Source of the DNA: Dysgonamonadaceae bacterium
Lineage (GTDB): Bacteria; Bacteroidota; Bacteroidia; Bacteroidales; Azobacteroidaceae
DNA length: 33,689 bases
Reading direction: 5' to 3'
Assembly: GCA_031257875.1 (NCBI GenBank)
Contig: JAIRNV010000135.1
Span: 1-33,689, forward strand
The notes under the pieces: model-generated
What the model was told of the DNA's origin: nothing
What the model saw: only the letters and a program-made list of their open reading frames with translations
The model's database searches: none
Translations under genes and position numbers: made by a program
Shown: positions 24,070-32,155 of the stretch, one piece after another
Position numbering within the stretch: position 1 is the first letter of the stretch
How the letters are laid out: each line of letters opens with the position of its first letter

Positions 24070-24924
24070 ATGGAAGAAAATCGAACTTTGAAAGGAAGCC
24101 TTGACGCCACTAACAAAATCAATGATATCAGATTATCTTTGCGTAACAATACGGGAAGTAAGATTATTTGGATTTTAGTAGAAGGGACCAATGATTGCAA
24201 AATTTATCCGAAGTTTTTTGAAAAAGACAAAGCAAAAGTAGAATTTGTATACGGGGGAAAGGGGCAATTAAACATTGCTTTAACCACACTTGCCAACGAA
24301 ACGGAACAGGTAGCCGGTATTCGCGATGCTGATTTTTTACATTTGGAAAAAACTTATCCCAATACTAAAAACCTGTTCTTTACGGATTATCACGACATTG
24401 AAATGACGATGCTCGGATTTGAGGAGGTTCGTAATAATTTGGCTTCCGAATACAGACTGTCGGACAATTTGCAAAAAATATGGGACAATGTTCTAAATGA
24501 ATCGGCATTCATTGCTTACATTCGTTGGTATAACGAACAGAAACGTTGTAAAATACGTTTTGACGGGATAAAATTTGGTGGAAATTTATCAGAAATAACC
24601 GAAGGAAAAATAAGTATTAAAAAACAGGAATTGCTGATTGAATTAAACAATCGTTCTGCAAACAAAGCAGAAAAATTGACTTTTGAAAATATTGATCATT
24701 TTATAAACCAATATAAAACTTCCGATTTCCTTAATCTTTGTAACGGACACGATACAACTGCATTGTTTTCTTTACTTGTTGAAAAACAGGTCTCTCATAC
24801 CGAATTTTGTCGCCATTTAAGATTATCCTTTACTGGCCGGGAATTTTCCACTACAAAATTGTACTCTGCAATATATGATTGGCAGCAGAAAAATGGATTT
24901 GATATTTTGAAACAGCTTACCTGA
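24070..24924 (+). CDS. ariB: PARIS-like AriB, DUF4435/TOPRIM effector
   Basis: The 284-residue protein carries the DUF4435 pattern with TOPRIM-type acidic residues: the Glu in IIWILVEGTNDCKIY (about residue 38), the DxD in VAGIRDADF (about 81-83) and DYHDIEMTML (about 99-106). In PARIS, AriB is the toxic nuclease that cleaves host tRNA once freed from AriA. All three acidic positions are present, so it looks active. It starts 5 bp after the ATPase stop. Confidence 0.75.
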   Translation: MEENRTLKGSLDATNKINDIRLSLRNNTGSKIIWILVEGTNDCKIYPKFFEKDKAKVEFVYGGKGQLNIALTTLANETEQVAGIRDADFLHLEKTYPNTKNLFFTDYHDIEMTMLGFEEVRNNLASEYRLSDNLQKIWDNVLNESAFIAYIRWYNEQKRCKIRFDGIKFGGNLSEITEGKISIKKQELLIELNNRSANKAEKLTFENIDHFINQYKTSDFLNLCNGHDTTALFSLLVEKQVSHTEFCRHLRLSFTGREFSTTKLYSAIYDWQQKNGFDILKQLT

Positions 24925-24960
24925 CTGTTTTCCTTAAATTATTTATTTTTAGTTACGGCT

Positions 24961-26136
24961 ATGAATCATAACAACCCCCTGAAAATAGTCTACCTGCTTC
25001 CCGGCGGACTTTTCGCCCCCGGCGGAATGGAACGCATTACAATCCTCAAAGCCAATTATCTGGCAGAAAAAACGGGCTGCGATGTTTCGATTGTTACGAC
25101 TGAACAAATGGGGCGCCCCGTATTTTTTCCCGTTTCGGAAAAAGTCCGCCTGTATCATTTGAATATCGGGATACACGCCGGATTCGGGAAAGAAAAGTAC
25201 ATTGAAAAGGTTATTTCGCGTTTTCTGAAGACACGGGAATATGTGCGGGAACTAAAGACATTGCTGAATACGGTGCGGCCGGATATTACCGTTTCACTGT
25301 TGGGACTGGATATTGAATTTTTAAATGATTTCAAAGACGGCAGCGTCAAGATCGGGGAACTGCATTTCCCTGCGAACTTCCGTCAATTGATGGCGCGAAA
25401 ACTGTCAAACGCTCCTGTTCCCAACTGGGTCGCTGCCGTCAGGACGCAAACATTCAGGCGGGCTTGCCGCAAACTATCGCGCTTAGTGGTGCTGACCCGT
25501 GAAGAAAAAGCATCGTGGAAAGGCGCAGACAACATAGAAGTGATACCCAATGCCGTGCCGTTTTTCCCTGAAACAACGGCCGATTACAGCGAAAAAAAAG
25601 CCATAGCCGCAGGGCGACTGGTTTATGAAAAAGGTTTCGACATGCTGATTGAAGCATGGAAAGCCGTTTATGAAAAACATCCCGACTGGGAACTGCACAT
25701 TTATGGAGACGGCAACGAAAAAGCAAATCTGTGCCGGCTGATCCGGCAAGCAGGTTTGGATGCCGCCGTCAAAATTCATCCGCCGGAAAAAGATATTTAC
25801 GCCCGATATCCGAAACATTCCATGCTGCTTTTCCCGTCGCGTTATCTGGAAGCGTTTCCCATGGTATTGCTGGAAGCCATGTCGTGCGGACTTCCGGTGG
25901 TTGCATTCGATGCCCCCTGCGGACCGAAAGATATTATCAGGGACGGCGTCAACGGGTTTCTTGCCGGGACGGGAGATATTGAGGCGCTGTCCGCAAAAAT
26001 AAACACTTTGATAGAATCGGAAGGAATAAGGAAAACAATGGGAAAGGCCGCGCGGGAAATGTCGTTCGATTATGGAGAAGAAAAAATCATGCAACGCTGG
26101 TTGCAATTGTTTGAAGATGTAAAAAAGGAGAGATGA
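24961..26136 (+). CDS. Family 4 (GT-B) glycosyltransferase
   Basis: The 391-residue retaining glycosyltransferase has the N-terminal GT-B lobe starting KIVYLLPGGLFAPGGMERIT (Gly-rich acceptor loop). The C-terminal nucleotide-sugar lobe has AAGRLVYEKGFDMLIEAW, LHIYGDGNE and the E-x7-E motif near residues 297-305 (EAFPMVLLEAMSCGLPVVAF). It probably builds surface polysaccharide or glycolipid. It starts 36 bp after ariB without a clear promoter, but its composition differs (higher GC), so it likely belongs to the core genome next to the defence island. The sugar specificity cannot be told. Confidence 0.88.
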   Translation: MNHNNPLKIVYLLPGGLFAPGGMERITILKANYLAEKTGCDVSIVTTEQMGRPVFFPVSEKVRLYHLNIGIHAGFGKEKYIEKVISRFLKTREYVRELKTLLNTVRPDITVSLLGLDIEFLNDFKDGSVKIGELHFPANFRQLMARKLSNAPVPNWVAAVRTQTFRRACRKLSRLVVLTREEKASWKGADNIEVIPNAVPFFPETTADYSEKKAIAAGRLVYEKGFDMLIEAWKAVYEKHPDWELHIYGDGNEKANLCRLIRQAGLDAAVKIHPPEKDIYARYPKHSMLLFPSRYLEAFPMVLLEAMSCGLPVVAFDAPCGPKDIIRDGVNGFLAGTGDIEALSAKINTLIESEGIRKTMGKAAREMSFDYGEEKIMQRWLQLFEDVKKER

Positions 26137-26182
26137 AACCTTTTCTTTTCTCATGCCTGAATAATTTTTCTATCAACAATAG

Positions 26183-26308
26183 TCTGACCATGTCGGATTT
26201 TCTCCCGACGGTGTTGGCAAATGATCTGACCATGTCGGATTTTTTCCCGACGATGTTGGCAAAAGATCTGACCGTGTCGGATTTTTTCCCGACGGCGTTG
26301 GCGAAAAA
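26183..26308. repeat. Three tandem 42-bp repeats after the glycosyltransferase
   Basis: Units start at 26183, 26225 and 26267 with TCTGACCATGTCGGATTTT, and a partial fourth starts at 26309. Each contains the small hairpin GTCGG-attttttc-CCGAC. Since 42 is a multiple of three, both strands stay open; the minus strand reads a 14-residue period SFANIVGKKSDMVR. I do not call a gene, as no start, homology or non-repeat part supports one. The whole unit is conserved, so it is not a CRISPR. Confidence 0.8.
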
Positions 26309-26363
26309 TCTGCGCTGCGCATACCGGATTTTTATATACCGGCGCTTATTTTTCATGTTTTAG

Positions 26364-26774
26364 TAATAAAAAATAAATCACATGTAACGACTGGCAATTG
26401 CGGCCAAACTTGAAGGTTACGGGGGGGGGTATTCGTTTTGAAGTTCCTTTCTATCTGAATGATTTAATCGGTAATATTGTTTTAATAAAATATTCCTGCC
26501 TGCCAACCGGAATTGTAAAACGGCAGAAGGCGCAGGAAGGCCGGCATAACCAATGCTGTTACGCAGGCACAACCAACACTTGTTATGCCGGCATAACAGC
26601 AAAAAAAATGGCTGGCAGTTCAGGTAAAGAACTGCCGGCCATTCGGATATTGCCTGTTAAAGAATAAAAAACAAATAACATGTAACCATCAACTCCGTGT
26701 CTCTCCGTGAAATCCACTCCGTGAAACTCCGTGTTATAAAAATTTGGCAAACAGAGAATAAGTATGTATTTTAT
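26364..26774. repeat. Repeat-rich spacer with inverted GCCGGCATAAC pair and half hairpin copy 3
   Basis: No gene is visible. GCCGGCATAAC (26540-26550) is inverted at 26582-26592. A strong stem (26607-26643) is described separately. A half copy of the CTCCGTG hairpin lies at 26693-26734, starting CTCCGTGTCTCTCCG; its right arm is missing and the insertion-sequence remnant begins about 40 bp later, so the insertion may have removed it. A run of nine G occurs near 26420. Confidence 0.65.
26607..26643 (-). terminator. Strong rho-independent-type terminator on the minus strand
   Basis: A 15-bp stem with one G-U pair joins 26607-26621 (AATGGCTGGCAGTTC) to 26629-26643 (GAACTGCCGGCCATT) around a 7-nt loop. 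Read on the minus strand it is followed by eight T. It would stop transcripts from the transposase remnant upstream on that strand. Confidence 0.7.
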
Positions 26775-27434
26775 GGTGTATGACAAATTGCATCATACCG
26801 CGTTTTTGATGCAGTTCATCAGCGTATTCCATTGATTTCCTTTTTTGCATGCTCTCAGATTGGCAATTCTTTGCAGTCCGTCAATAGACCATCTTTAACC
26901 CGATAATTTTATTCGCTGTTGAATAACATTCCGGTTAGCTGATTCTATAGTTCCCGAACCCATCAGACAGCCTTTCTCCATATAAGTTTTATACTGCATC
27001 CCGCCACTGTTATTCCGTTAATAACCAATCACATCCGTAAGAGCTTTGGCCGACTTGCCATTTCTTTCCTGCCTCCTGTAATTTTGAACTCATGCCGAAT
27101 TTCTTAGTGTGCTGACATGGAACGTGTGCCCTGCCTGCTTCGACTTTCCCGAAACAGGTGTGAAGTTTTTTTTTATTCCTGTTGCACGACACCGCACCCA
27201 GACTTTTTTGCATCATAATACGATTCACATGTTGTGACAGTTTCATAAATTCCGTTTCATACCCGTAGCCGTCCTTGATGGAATCTTTTTTCTCCAGCCA
27301 TATATCCAATTCTTCCGATATGGAGGCCTATATCGCCGCTTTTTCCGTTTCTTTGTTCTTTTTCATTGATGATTATGGTAATTATTCGCAGAAGTAATTA
27401 TTTTCCGGATAAGTTGTGCTATTTGTCATACACC
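26775..27434 (-). mobile_element. Degraded ISKra4-like insertion sequence with terminal inverted repeats
   Basis: GGTGTATGACAAAT at 26775-26788 is repeated exactly, inverted, at 27421-27434, and similarity continues a few bases inward. Between these ends lies a broken transposase. The element is about 660 bp, well short of a complete transposon of this kind, so the middle has been lost. I found no clear target-site duplication. Confidence 0.7.
26793..27366 (-). pseudogene. ISKra4-family transposase remnant
   Basis: From the ATG at 27366 the sequence reads MKKNKETEKAAI, a TAG stop, then ASISEELDIWLEKKDSI, ETEFMKLSQHVNRIMMQKSL and KKKLHTCFGKVEAGRAHVPC, as at the N-terminus of ISKra4-type transposases. 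The other end reads CLMGSGTIESANRNVIQQRI, a TAA where GQRW is expected, then RWSIDGLQRIANLRACKKGN to a TGA at 26793. The central catalytic part is missing. Stops and deletion make it non-functional. Confidence 0.75.
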
Positions 27435-27473
27435 CGATTTATCCCGGTGGGAGGCTATGTAATAAATAATCGT

Positions 27474-27481
27474 TATCTTTG
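27474..27481 (+). promoter_or_regulatory. -7 promoter element for ispH
   Basis: TATCTTTG matches TAnnTTTG and lies 23 bp before the ispH ATG, so the transcript would have a very short leader. No clear -33 motif is seen. It lies just outside the right end of the insertion-sequence remnant. Confidence 0.5.
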
Positions 27482-27504
27482 GCGTCCGTTTAACGGGCAA
27501 TAAG

Positions 27505-28365
27505 ATGAAAACAGTTGAAATAGACGAAGGTTCCGGCTTCTGCTTCGGCGTGGTAAACGCTATTCAAAGCGCTGAAAAAGAACTGGCCGCAGACAAAGAA
27601 CTTTATTGTCTGGGGGATATTGTTCACAACAGTCAGGAAGTCGCCCGTTTGCAGGAAAAAGGCTTGCGCACGATTAACCATGAGGATTTGAAGAACATGC
27701 ACAACAAGCGCGTGCTTTTGCGCGCACACGGCGAACCGCCTTCTACTTACGAAACGGCCGGACAGAATGCCATCCGGATTATCGACGCTACCTGTCCGGT
27801 GGTTTTACAACTGCAAAGAAAAATCCTAAAGCATTACAAAGAAATAGATCCTGTTAATTCCCGGATTGTTATATTCGGGAAAATCGGTCATGCCGAGGTT
27901 AACGGCCTGGTAGGACAAACTGCCGGCAAAGCCATTGTTATTGAGAAAATAGCGGATTTGGATTTGTTGGATTTCAGCAAAAATATATATTTGTTTTCCC
28001 AGACAACAATGTCGGTGCATGATTTTAAGGAAATTGTGGCCGGGATTCAAACCCGGATTCATAAAGGCTCGGATTTCAGGTATTTTGATACTATTTGCCG
28101 GCAGGTGGCCAACCGGATACCGCACATCAGGGAGTTTGCGGCGCGCCATGATTTGATTTTGTTTGTTGCTGGCGAAAAGAGTTCCAACGGGAAAGTGCTT
28201 TTGGGCGAATGTATCAAAGCCAACGCAAATACTTACCTGATTGCCAGTCCCGACGATATTCATCCGCAATGGCTGGAAAACGTAGAATCGGCAGGCATTT
28301 GCGGGGCGACTTCCACCCCCAAATGGCTGATGGAAGATGTTGCACGAAAAATTGAATTACTTTGA
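27505..28365 (+). CDS. ispH: 4-hydroxy-3-methylbut-2-enyl diphosphate reductase (IspH/LytB)
   Basis: This is the last enzyme of the methylerythritol phosphate route, reducing HMBPP to IPP and DMAPP. The 286-residue protein has the three cysteines that hold its iron-sulfur cluster: C13 (GSGFCFGV), C97 (DATCPVV) and C198 ([10 protein letters not shown]). It also has the substrate-binding [21 protein letters not shown] and [15 protein letters not shown] motifs, and [13 protein letters not shown] at the end. Length is normal for the bacterial enzyme. It has its own -7 element and seems monocistronic. Confidence 0.96.
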   Translation: MKTVEIDEGSGFCFGVVNAIQSAEKELAADKELYCLGDIVHNSQEVARLQEKGLRTINHEDLKNMHNKRVLLRAHGEPPSTYETAGQNAIRIIDATCPVVLQLQRKILKHYKEIDPVNSRIVIFGKIGHAEVNGLVGQTAGKAIVIEKIADLDLLDFSKNIYLFSQTTMSVHDFKEIVAGIQTRIHKGSDFRYFDTICRQVANRIPHIREFAARHDLILFVAGEKSSNGKVLLGECIKANANTYLIASPDDIHPQWLENVESAGICGATSTPKWLMEDVARKIELL

Positions 28366-28427
28366 AAATGAAACGTTTGAATGTTTTTTATTATTTAATA
28401 TCCGTACATTTATCGGGAAACGGCAGG

Positions 28428-28568
28428 ATGCAATATATAAAGATATACATACCGCTCGCCGTTTTGCTGTGGGCCGTTTGTTTTTCAGGAATGCGTGGTC
28501 AGGCTTTCTGCCGGTTTCGGTCAATACAGCCACGAAAGGGACAAAAGGATAATGCCGGGATGGATTAG
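28428..28568 (+). pseudogene. Possible remnant of a small secreted protein
   Basis: The ATG at 28428 opens MQYIKIYIPLAVLLWAVCFS, a plausible signal peptide, followed by only about 20 Arg-rich residues. Shifting the frame after GMRGQ gives LSAGFGQYSHERDKRIMPGW, which looks more protein-like, so a frameshifted remnant is possible. I do not recognise it. The rest of 28366-28646 shows only a weak stem, TTCATAC/GTATGAA. Confidence 0.25.
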
Positions 28569-28646
28569 ATAAAATACTTCATACATTTTTCTTCCTAATC
28601 CAAGTATGAAAATGGCCGTTAAATTAATTATACTTTTATTTTTCCC

Positions 28647-29420
28647 CTATTTTATCTTATCCCTCACCCCCTGCAAAAATATCTTCATACCCTCCACATC
28701 CCGCGCTTCTATAATTTTCAGAAGATTGGCCAGTTCTTTTCGGATTTGTTCCAACTGTCCGGGAGTTTTCGGATTAAAAAGAATTTCCGTCAACAAATAA
28801 TCGTCTTCCGAAAGCAGGCCGCGGGCAATATCCATGTGCTTTTTAAACGTAGTTCCAGGCGCCTCCTGATGTTTCATCACAGATGCAAAAACCAGTGTCG
28901 ACGAAAACGGAATGGACAGCGAATAGGCAACCGTTTCGTCATGCTCATCGAAAGTATATTCAAAAATATTCAGTTTCAATGTATTGTACAAATCCCTGAA
29001 AAAGACTTTTCCCAAATGGGAAGATTCGGAAATAATAATGGCATTCTCGGATGAAAGATTGCCTAAAGAGGCAAAAGTCGGCCCGAACATCGGATGCGTG
29101 GAAACATAAGGCCTTCCCGTTTTTTTGTAAAACGCTTTCAGTCCCGTCTTTACGGATGCGATGTCCGAAATAATACAGGACGCCGGAACAAAAGGCAACG
29201 CTTGATGAAACGCCTCAACCGTATACCGGACGGTAGCGGCATTAATCAATATTTCCGGTTGGAAATCCCTGATTTCTTCCGGTTGACTCATCCGGATGCA
29301 ATTGTAGGTAAAGCGCAATTTTTCGGGATTCGGGTCGAAAATGGCAACTTCATGCGTAAAACTTAGTACGTCGGCGAAGAAAGAACCCATTTTTCCTGCG
29401 CCTAAAATTTGGATTTTCAT
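28647..29420 (-). CDS. tyrA: Prephenate dehydrogenase
   Basis: This NAD(P)-dependent enzyme converts prephenate to 4-hydroxyphenylpyruvate, the tyrosine precursor. I start it at the ATG at 29420 (MKIQILGAGKMGSFFADVL), giving 257 residues with the GxGxMG dinucleotide motif at the very start. Further landmarks are SDIASVKTGL, the catalytic-site STHPMFGPT and the helical C-terminal dimerisation domain (YSLSIPFSSTLVFASV). It is the last gene of the aromatic operon, 13 bp after the DAHP synthase gene. No ACT domain is present, so feedback control probably lies elsewhere in the pathway. Confidence 0.9.
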   Translation of the reverse strand: MKIQILGAGKMGSFFADVLSFTHEVAIFDPNPEKLRFTYNCIRMSQPEEIRDFQPEILINAATVRYTVEAFHQALPFVPASCIISDIASVKTGLKAFYKKTGRPYVSTHPMFGPTFASLGNLSSENAIIISESSHLGKVFFRDLYNTLKLNIFEYTFDEHDETVAYSLSIPFSSTLVFASVMKHQEAPGTTFKKHMDIARGLLSEDDYLLTEILFNPKTPGQLEQIRKELANLLKIIEARDVEGMKIFLQGVRDKIK

Positions 29421-29433
29421 AATCAATTACGAA

Positions 29434-30501
29434 TTACTTATTCAACACTTCTATCTGCTGTCGAATAGATTCTTCATGAATAGCTTCCAGAACCGTTTTC
29501 ATAAACCCGGCGCCGATTCCCATTTTTTCAGCCTGCGAAACCCTGTTTTCCAGAATTTCATCATAGCGAACGGTTTGCAGTACAGGCATATTATGCTCCT
29601 TTTTGTATTGTCCGATTTCTTTGGAAATGCGCATCCGTTTGGCTAAAATACCGAGCAGTTCATTGTCGATTTCGTCAATTTCCTGCCGGAGTTGCACCAG
29701 ATTTTCCGTCGTCTGTTTCGTTTCCCGGACAACAAGCATACTCAAAATGTAAGAAAGAACATCCGGCGTAATTTGCTGATCCTTGTCGCTCCAGGCGCAG
29801 TCCGGATCGCAGTGCGATTCGATAATCAGGCCGTCGTAGTTCAGGTCCATGGCTTGCTGGCTGATAGGAGCGATTAATTCGCGCTTCCCTCCGATATGAC
29901 TTGGGTCGGAAAAGATCGGCAGGCTCGGAATCCGTCGTTTCAATTCAATCGGAACGTGCCACTGAGGATGGTTGCGGTACAGTTTTTTATCATACGTACT
30001 GAATCCCCTGTGAATTACGCCGATTTTCCGAATCCCTGCGTTGTACATTCTTTCGATAGCGCCAATCCACAGTTCCAAATCGGGATTCACCGGATTTTTA
30101 ATCAGCACAACTCCCGTAAAGCCGGAAACCTGCAAGGCTTCGGCAATTTCCTGAACCGCAAAAGGATTGACGGAAGTCCGGGCGCCCACCCAAATAATGT
30201 CAATGCCATGCTTAACGGCTTCAAATACATGGCTTTTATTGGCGACTTCCGTAGCCGTATACATGCCGGTTTCCCGTTTCACTCGCTGTAACCAGGAAAG
30301 GCCTTCCGAACCGACGCCTTCAAATCCACCCGGTTTTGTACGCGGTTTCCATATTCCGGCACGGAATATTTTGATTTCCCTCTTTGCCAATTCTTTGGCG
30401 GTTGTCATCACCTGTTCTTCTGTTTCAGCGCTGCACGGGCCTGCGATAATTAGCGGGCGCCGTTCATTGAGGCCAGGTAGTAAGATTGATTCTAATTCCA
30501 T
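29434..30501 (-). CDS. Bifunctional DAHP synthase / chorismate mutase (type II, AroQ)
   Basis: The 355-residue fusion catalyses the first step of the shikimate route and the branch step to prephenate. Residues of about 1-250 are a type I-beta DAHP synthase (IIAGPCSAETEEQV, AGIWKPRTKPGGFEG, VGARTSVNPFAVQEI, PIFSDPSHIGGKRELI, ESHCDPDCAWSD). About residues 262-355 are an AroQ-type chorismate mutase (LRQEIDEIDNELLGILAKRM, ISKEIGQYKKEHNMPVLQ). The order synthase then mutase is the one typical of Bacteroidota. The mutase part can serve as the allosteric domain in such fusions. Prephenate made here feeds the tyrA and pheA products of the same operon. Confidence 0.94.
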   Translation of the reverse strand: MELESILLPGLNERRPLIIAGPCSAETEEQVMTTAKELAKREIKIFRAGIWKPRTKPGGFEGVGSEGLSWLQRVKRETGMYTATEVANKSHVFEAVKHGIDIIWVGARTSVNPFAVQEIAEALQVSGFTGVVLIKNPVNPDLELWIGAIERMYNAGIRKIGVIHRGFSTYDKKLYRNHPQWHVPIELKRRIPSLPIFSDPSHIGGKRELIAPISQQAMDLNYDGLIIESHCDPDCAWSDKDQQITPDVLSYILSMLVVRETKQTTENLVQLRQEIDEIDNELLGILAKRMRISKEIGQYKKEHNMPVLQTVRYDEILENRVSQAEKMGIGAGFMKTVLEAIHEESIRQQIEVLNK

Positions 30502-30512
30502 AATTTTTTTTC

Positions 30513-30543
30513 AGGTAAAAGGTGAAAGGTAAAGGGTGAAAGG
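30513..30543. repeat. GGTGAAAGG repeat, downstream flank of the four-helix-bundle gene
   Basis: AGGTAAAAGGTGAAAGG and related units lie between the DAHP synthase start and the four-helix-bundle gene. The complementary flank is at 30943-30966. This is the same family as 11641-11742. Confidence 0.7.
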
Positions 30544-30548
30544 CCGGC

Positions 30549-30908
30549 TTATCCGTTTTTCCTGTACATAATCAATTTATGTAACATTTTTGATATGCAT
30601 TCGGTCTTTTCCACTAATACCATTCCATCTTCTTTTAATAAATAATTTAATTTTATTGATAAATATAATTGCGTTCTTAACTCTGCACATGAGCCTTTGG
30701 CAATGTACATGAATTGAACAAATTCTCTATTTGTCTGTCTTTCATATCCTTCAGCAATATTTGAAGGAACTGAAACAGCAGCTCTCTGCATTTGATCTTT
30801 AAATCCATAATCCTTACATAATTTTAATTTTTCATATACGGAAACAGTCATATTCATAGCATCTTTCCACACTTGTAAATCTTCAAATCTTTTTACTTCC
30901 CTGTTCAT
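30549..30908 (-). CDS. Four-helix-bundle protein (S23/23S-rRNA intervening-sequence type)
   Basis: This is a 119-residue protein from the ATG at 30908 (MNREVKRFEDLQVWKDAMNM). The pattern F-x-D-L-x-V-W-K-x-A, then QMQRAAVSVPSNIAEGYER and FVQFMYIAKGSCAELRTQL, is diagnostic of the S23-like four-helix bundle. The family was first seen in 23S rRNA intervening sequences; its role is unknown. Here it sits inside an aromatic amino acid operon to which it has no obvious relation, flanked on both sides by inverted GGTGAAGGG repeats. I infer an inserted passenger. Confidence 0.92.
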   Translation of the reverse strand: MNREVKRFEDLQVWKDAMNMTVSVYEKLKLCKDYGFKDQMQRAAVSVPSNIAEGYERQTNREFVQFMYIAKGSCAELRTQLYLSIKLNYLLKEDGMVLVEKTECISKMLHKLIMYRKNG

Positions 30909-30942
30909 AATCACACTTCCAATTAAATACGTACCCTCCCCG

Positions 30943-30966
30943 CCTTTTACCCTTCACCCTTCACCC
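30943..30966. repeat. Complementary CCTTCACCC flank of the four-helix-bundle gene
   Basis: The sequence CCTTTTACCCTTCACCC is the inverse of the repeat units on the other side of the gene. The aminotransferase gene takes its last codons (RGEG) and its TGA stop from this repeat. Confidence 0.7.
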
Positions 30967-32126
30967 CTGATCCGTTCCAAAGCCTCCTGCAATTTCTCAT
31001 CTTTGCAACAAAGCGAAATCCGGATGTAACGGTTACCGTTACTGCCGAAAATGAATCCGGGGGCGATAAAAACACGGGCGCCGTACAGAATCCGGTCTGC
31101 CAATTCTCCGCTATCCGCGTATTTATCGGGGATTTTTCCCCAAAGAAACATACCGGACTGTTTCGGGTCGAACCGGCAACCGAGCGTGTTCATAATCTCT
31201 TCGGCAATCTTTCGCCTTCTCCGGTATACTTCATTCATGGACGAATACCATTCTTTGGGAGCTTGCAGGGCTTGCGCCGCCGCCAGCATCATCGGTTTGA
31301 ACTGTCCGCTGTCGATATTGCTTTTCACTTTCAAAACCCACCGGACAAACTGCGCATTGGAGGCAAGCATGGCGATACGCCAGCCCGGCATATTTTGCGA
31401 TTTGCTCAAAGAGTTCATTTCGATACAGACCTCTTTGGCTCCTTCGATTGACAGTATACTCTCCGGACGGTCATTCAAAATAAAACTGTAAGGATTGTCA
31501 TTACAGATAATTATCTTGTGTTTATGCCCGAAATCAACTAATTTTCGATAAAGTTCAAGCGTAGCCGGAGCGCCGGTCGGCATGTGGGGATAATTGACCC
31601 ACATGAGTTTAACATTTGATAAATCAAGTTGCTCCAAAGCATTGAAATCCGGTTGCCAGTCATTTTCTTCTTTCAAATCGTAAGGAATGATTCGAGCTTC
31701 GACCAGATTACCGACCGAAGTGTAAGTCGGATACCCCGGATTGGGCGTCAAAACGCCGTCGCCGGGATTGAGGAAAGCCATGGAAATATGCAAAATCCCT
31801 TCCTTGGAGCCGATTAACGGTTGAATTTCCGTGTCGGGATTCAAATCCACATCATACCACTGTTTGTACCAGCCGGCAAACGCCTTGCGCAATTCGGGAA
31901 TGCCCGCATAAGGCTGATAACCGTGTGAATCGGCTTTTCGCGCCGATTTGCACAAAGTCTCAATGGCTTCTTCCGAAGGCGGCAAGTCAGGGCTGCCTAC
32001 GCCCAAACTGATTACATCCAGTCCTTTCGCGTTCATCTCTGCAATTTCCTTCAGTTTTTTGGAAAAATAATATTCACTGACCGAATGTAACCGCCGGGAC
32101 GGCTCTATTTTTTTTGTCATATCCAT
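30954..32126 (-). CDS. Class I/II PLP-dependent aminotransferase (probable aromatic)
   Basis: The 390-residue fold-type I aminotransferase has LGVGSPDLPPSEEAIE near the N-terminus, SHGYQPYAGIPELRKAF, the PLP-stacking YPTYTSVGNL, WVNYPHMPTGAPA, CNDNPYSFI, the Schiff-base Lys in EMNSLSKSQNMPGWRIA (near residue 242) and the terminal Arg in RYIRISLCC. It resembles LL-diaminopimelate/alanine-type enzymes. Its place between pheA and DAHP synthase-chorismate mutase argues for transamination of phenylpyruvate and 4-hydroxyphenylpyruvate. Two ATGs (32126, 32120) are possible. The end of the gene runs into the repeat at 30943-30966. Confidence 0.88.
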   Translation of the reverse strand: MDMTKKIEPSRRLHSVSEYYFSKKLKEIAEMNAKGLDVISLGVGSPDLPPSEEAIETLCKSARKADSHGYQPYAGIPELRKAFAGWYKQWYDVDLNPDTEIQPLIGSKEGILHISMAFLNPGDGVLTPNPGYPTYTSVGNLVEARIIPYDLKEENDWQPDFNALEQLDLSNVKLMWVNYPHMPTGAPATLELYRKLVDFGHKHKIIICNDNPYSFILNDRPESILSIEGAKEVCIEMNSLSKSQNMPGWRIAMLASNAQFVRWVLKVKSNIDSGQFKPMMLAAAQALQAPKEWYSSMNEVYRRRRKIAEEIMNTLGCRFDPKQSGMFLWGKIPDKYADSGELADRILYGARVFIAPGFIFGSNGNRYIRISLCCKDEKLQEALERIRGEG

Positions 32127-32155
32127 TTTTTTTTAGTTGTTTACTCATTTACTTG

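Noticed and set aside
26183-26320. CRISPR array
   Set aside because: The whole 42-bp unit is conserved with no unique spacers, and no cas genes are present.
26087-26356. Minus-strand 89-residue protein with 14-residue repeats
   Set aside because: It is a reading of the 42-bp tandem repeat and overlaps the end of the glycosyltransferase gene; no independent coding sign.
29009-29020. Possible extra operator CCCAAATGGG near 29012
   Set aside because: It lies inside the tyrA coding region, lacks the flanking TA bases and has no promoter beside it.
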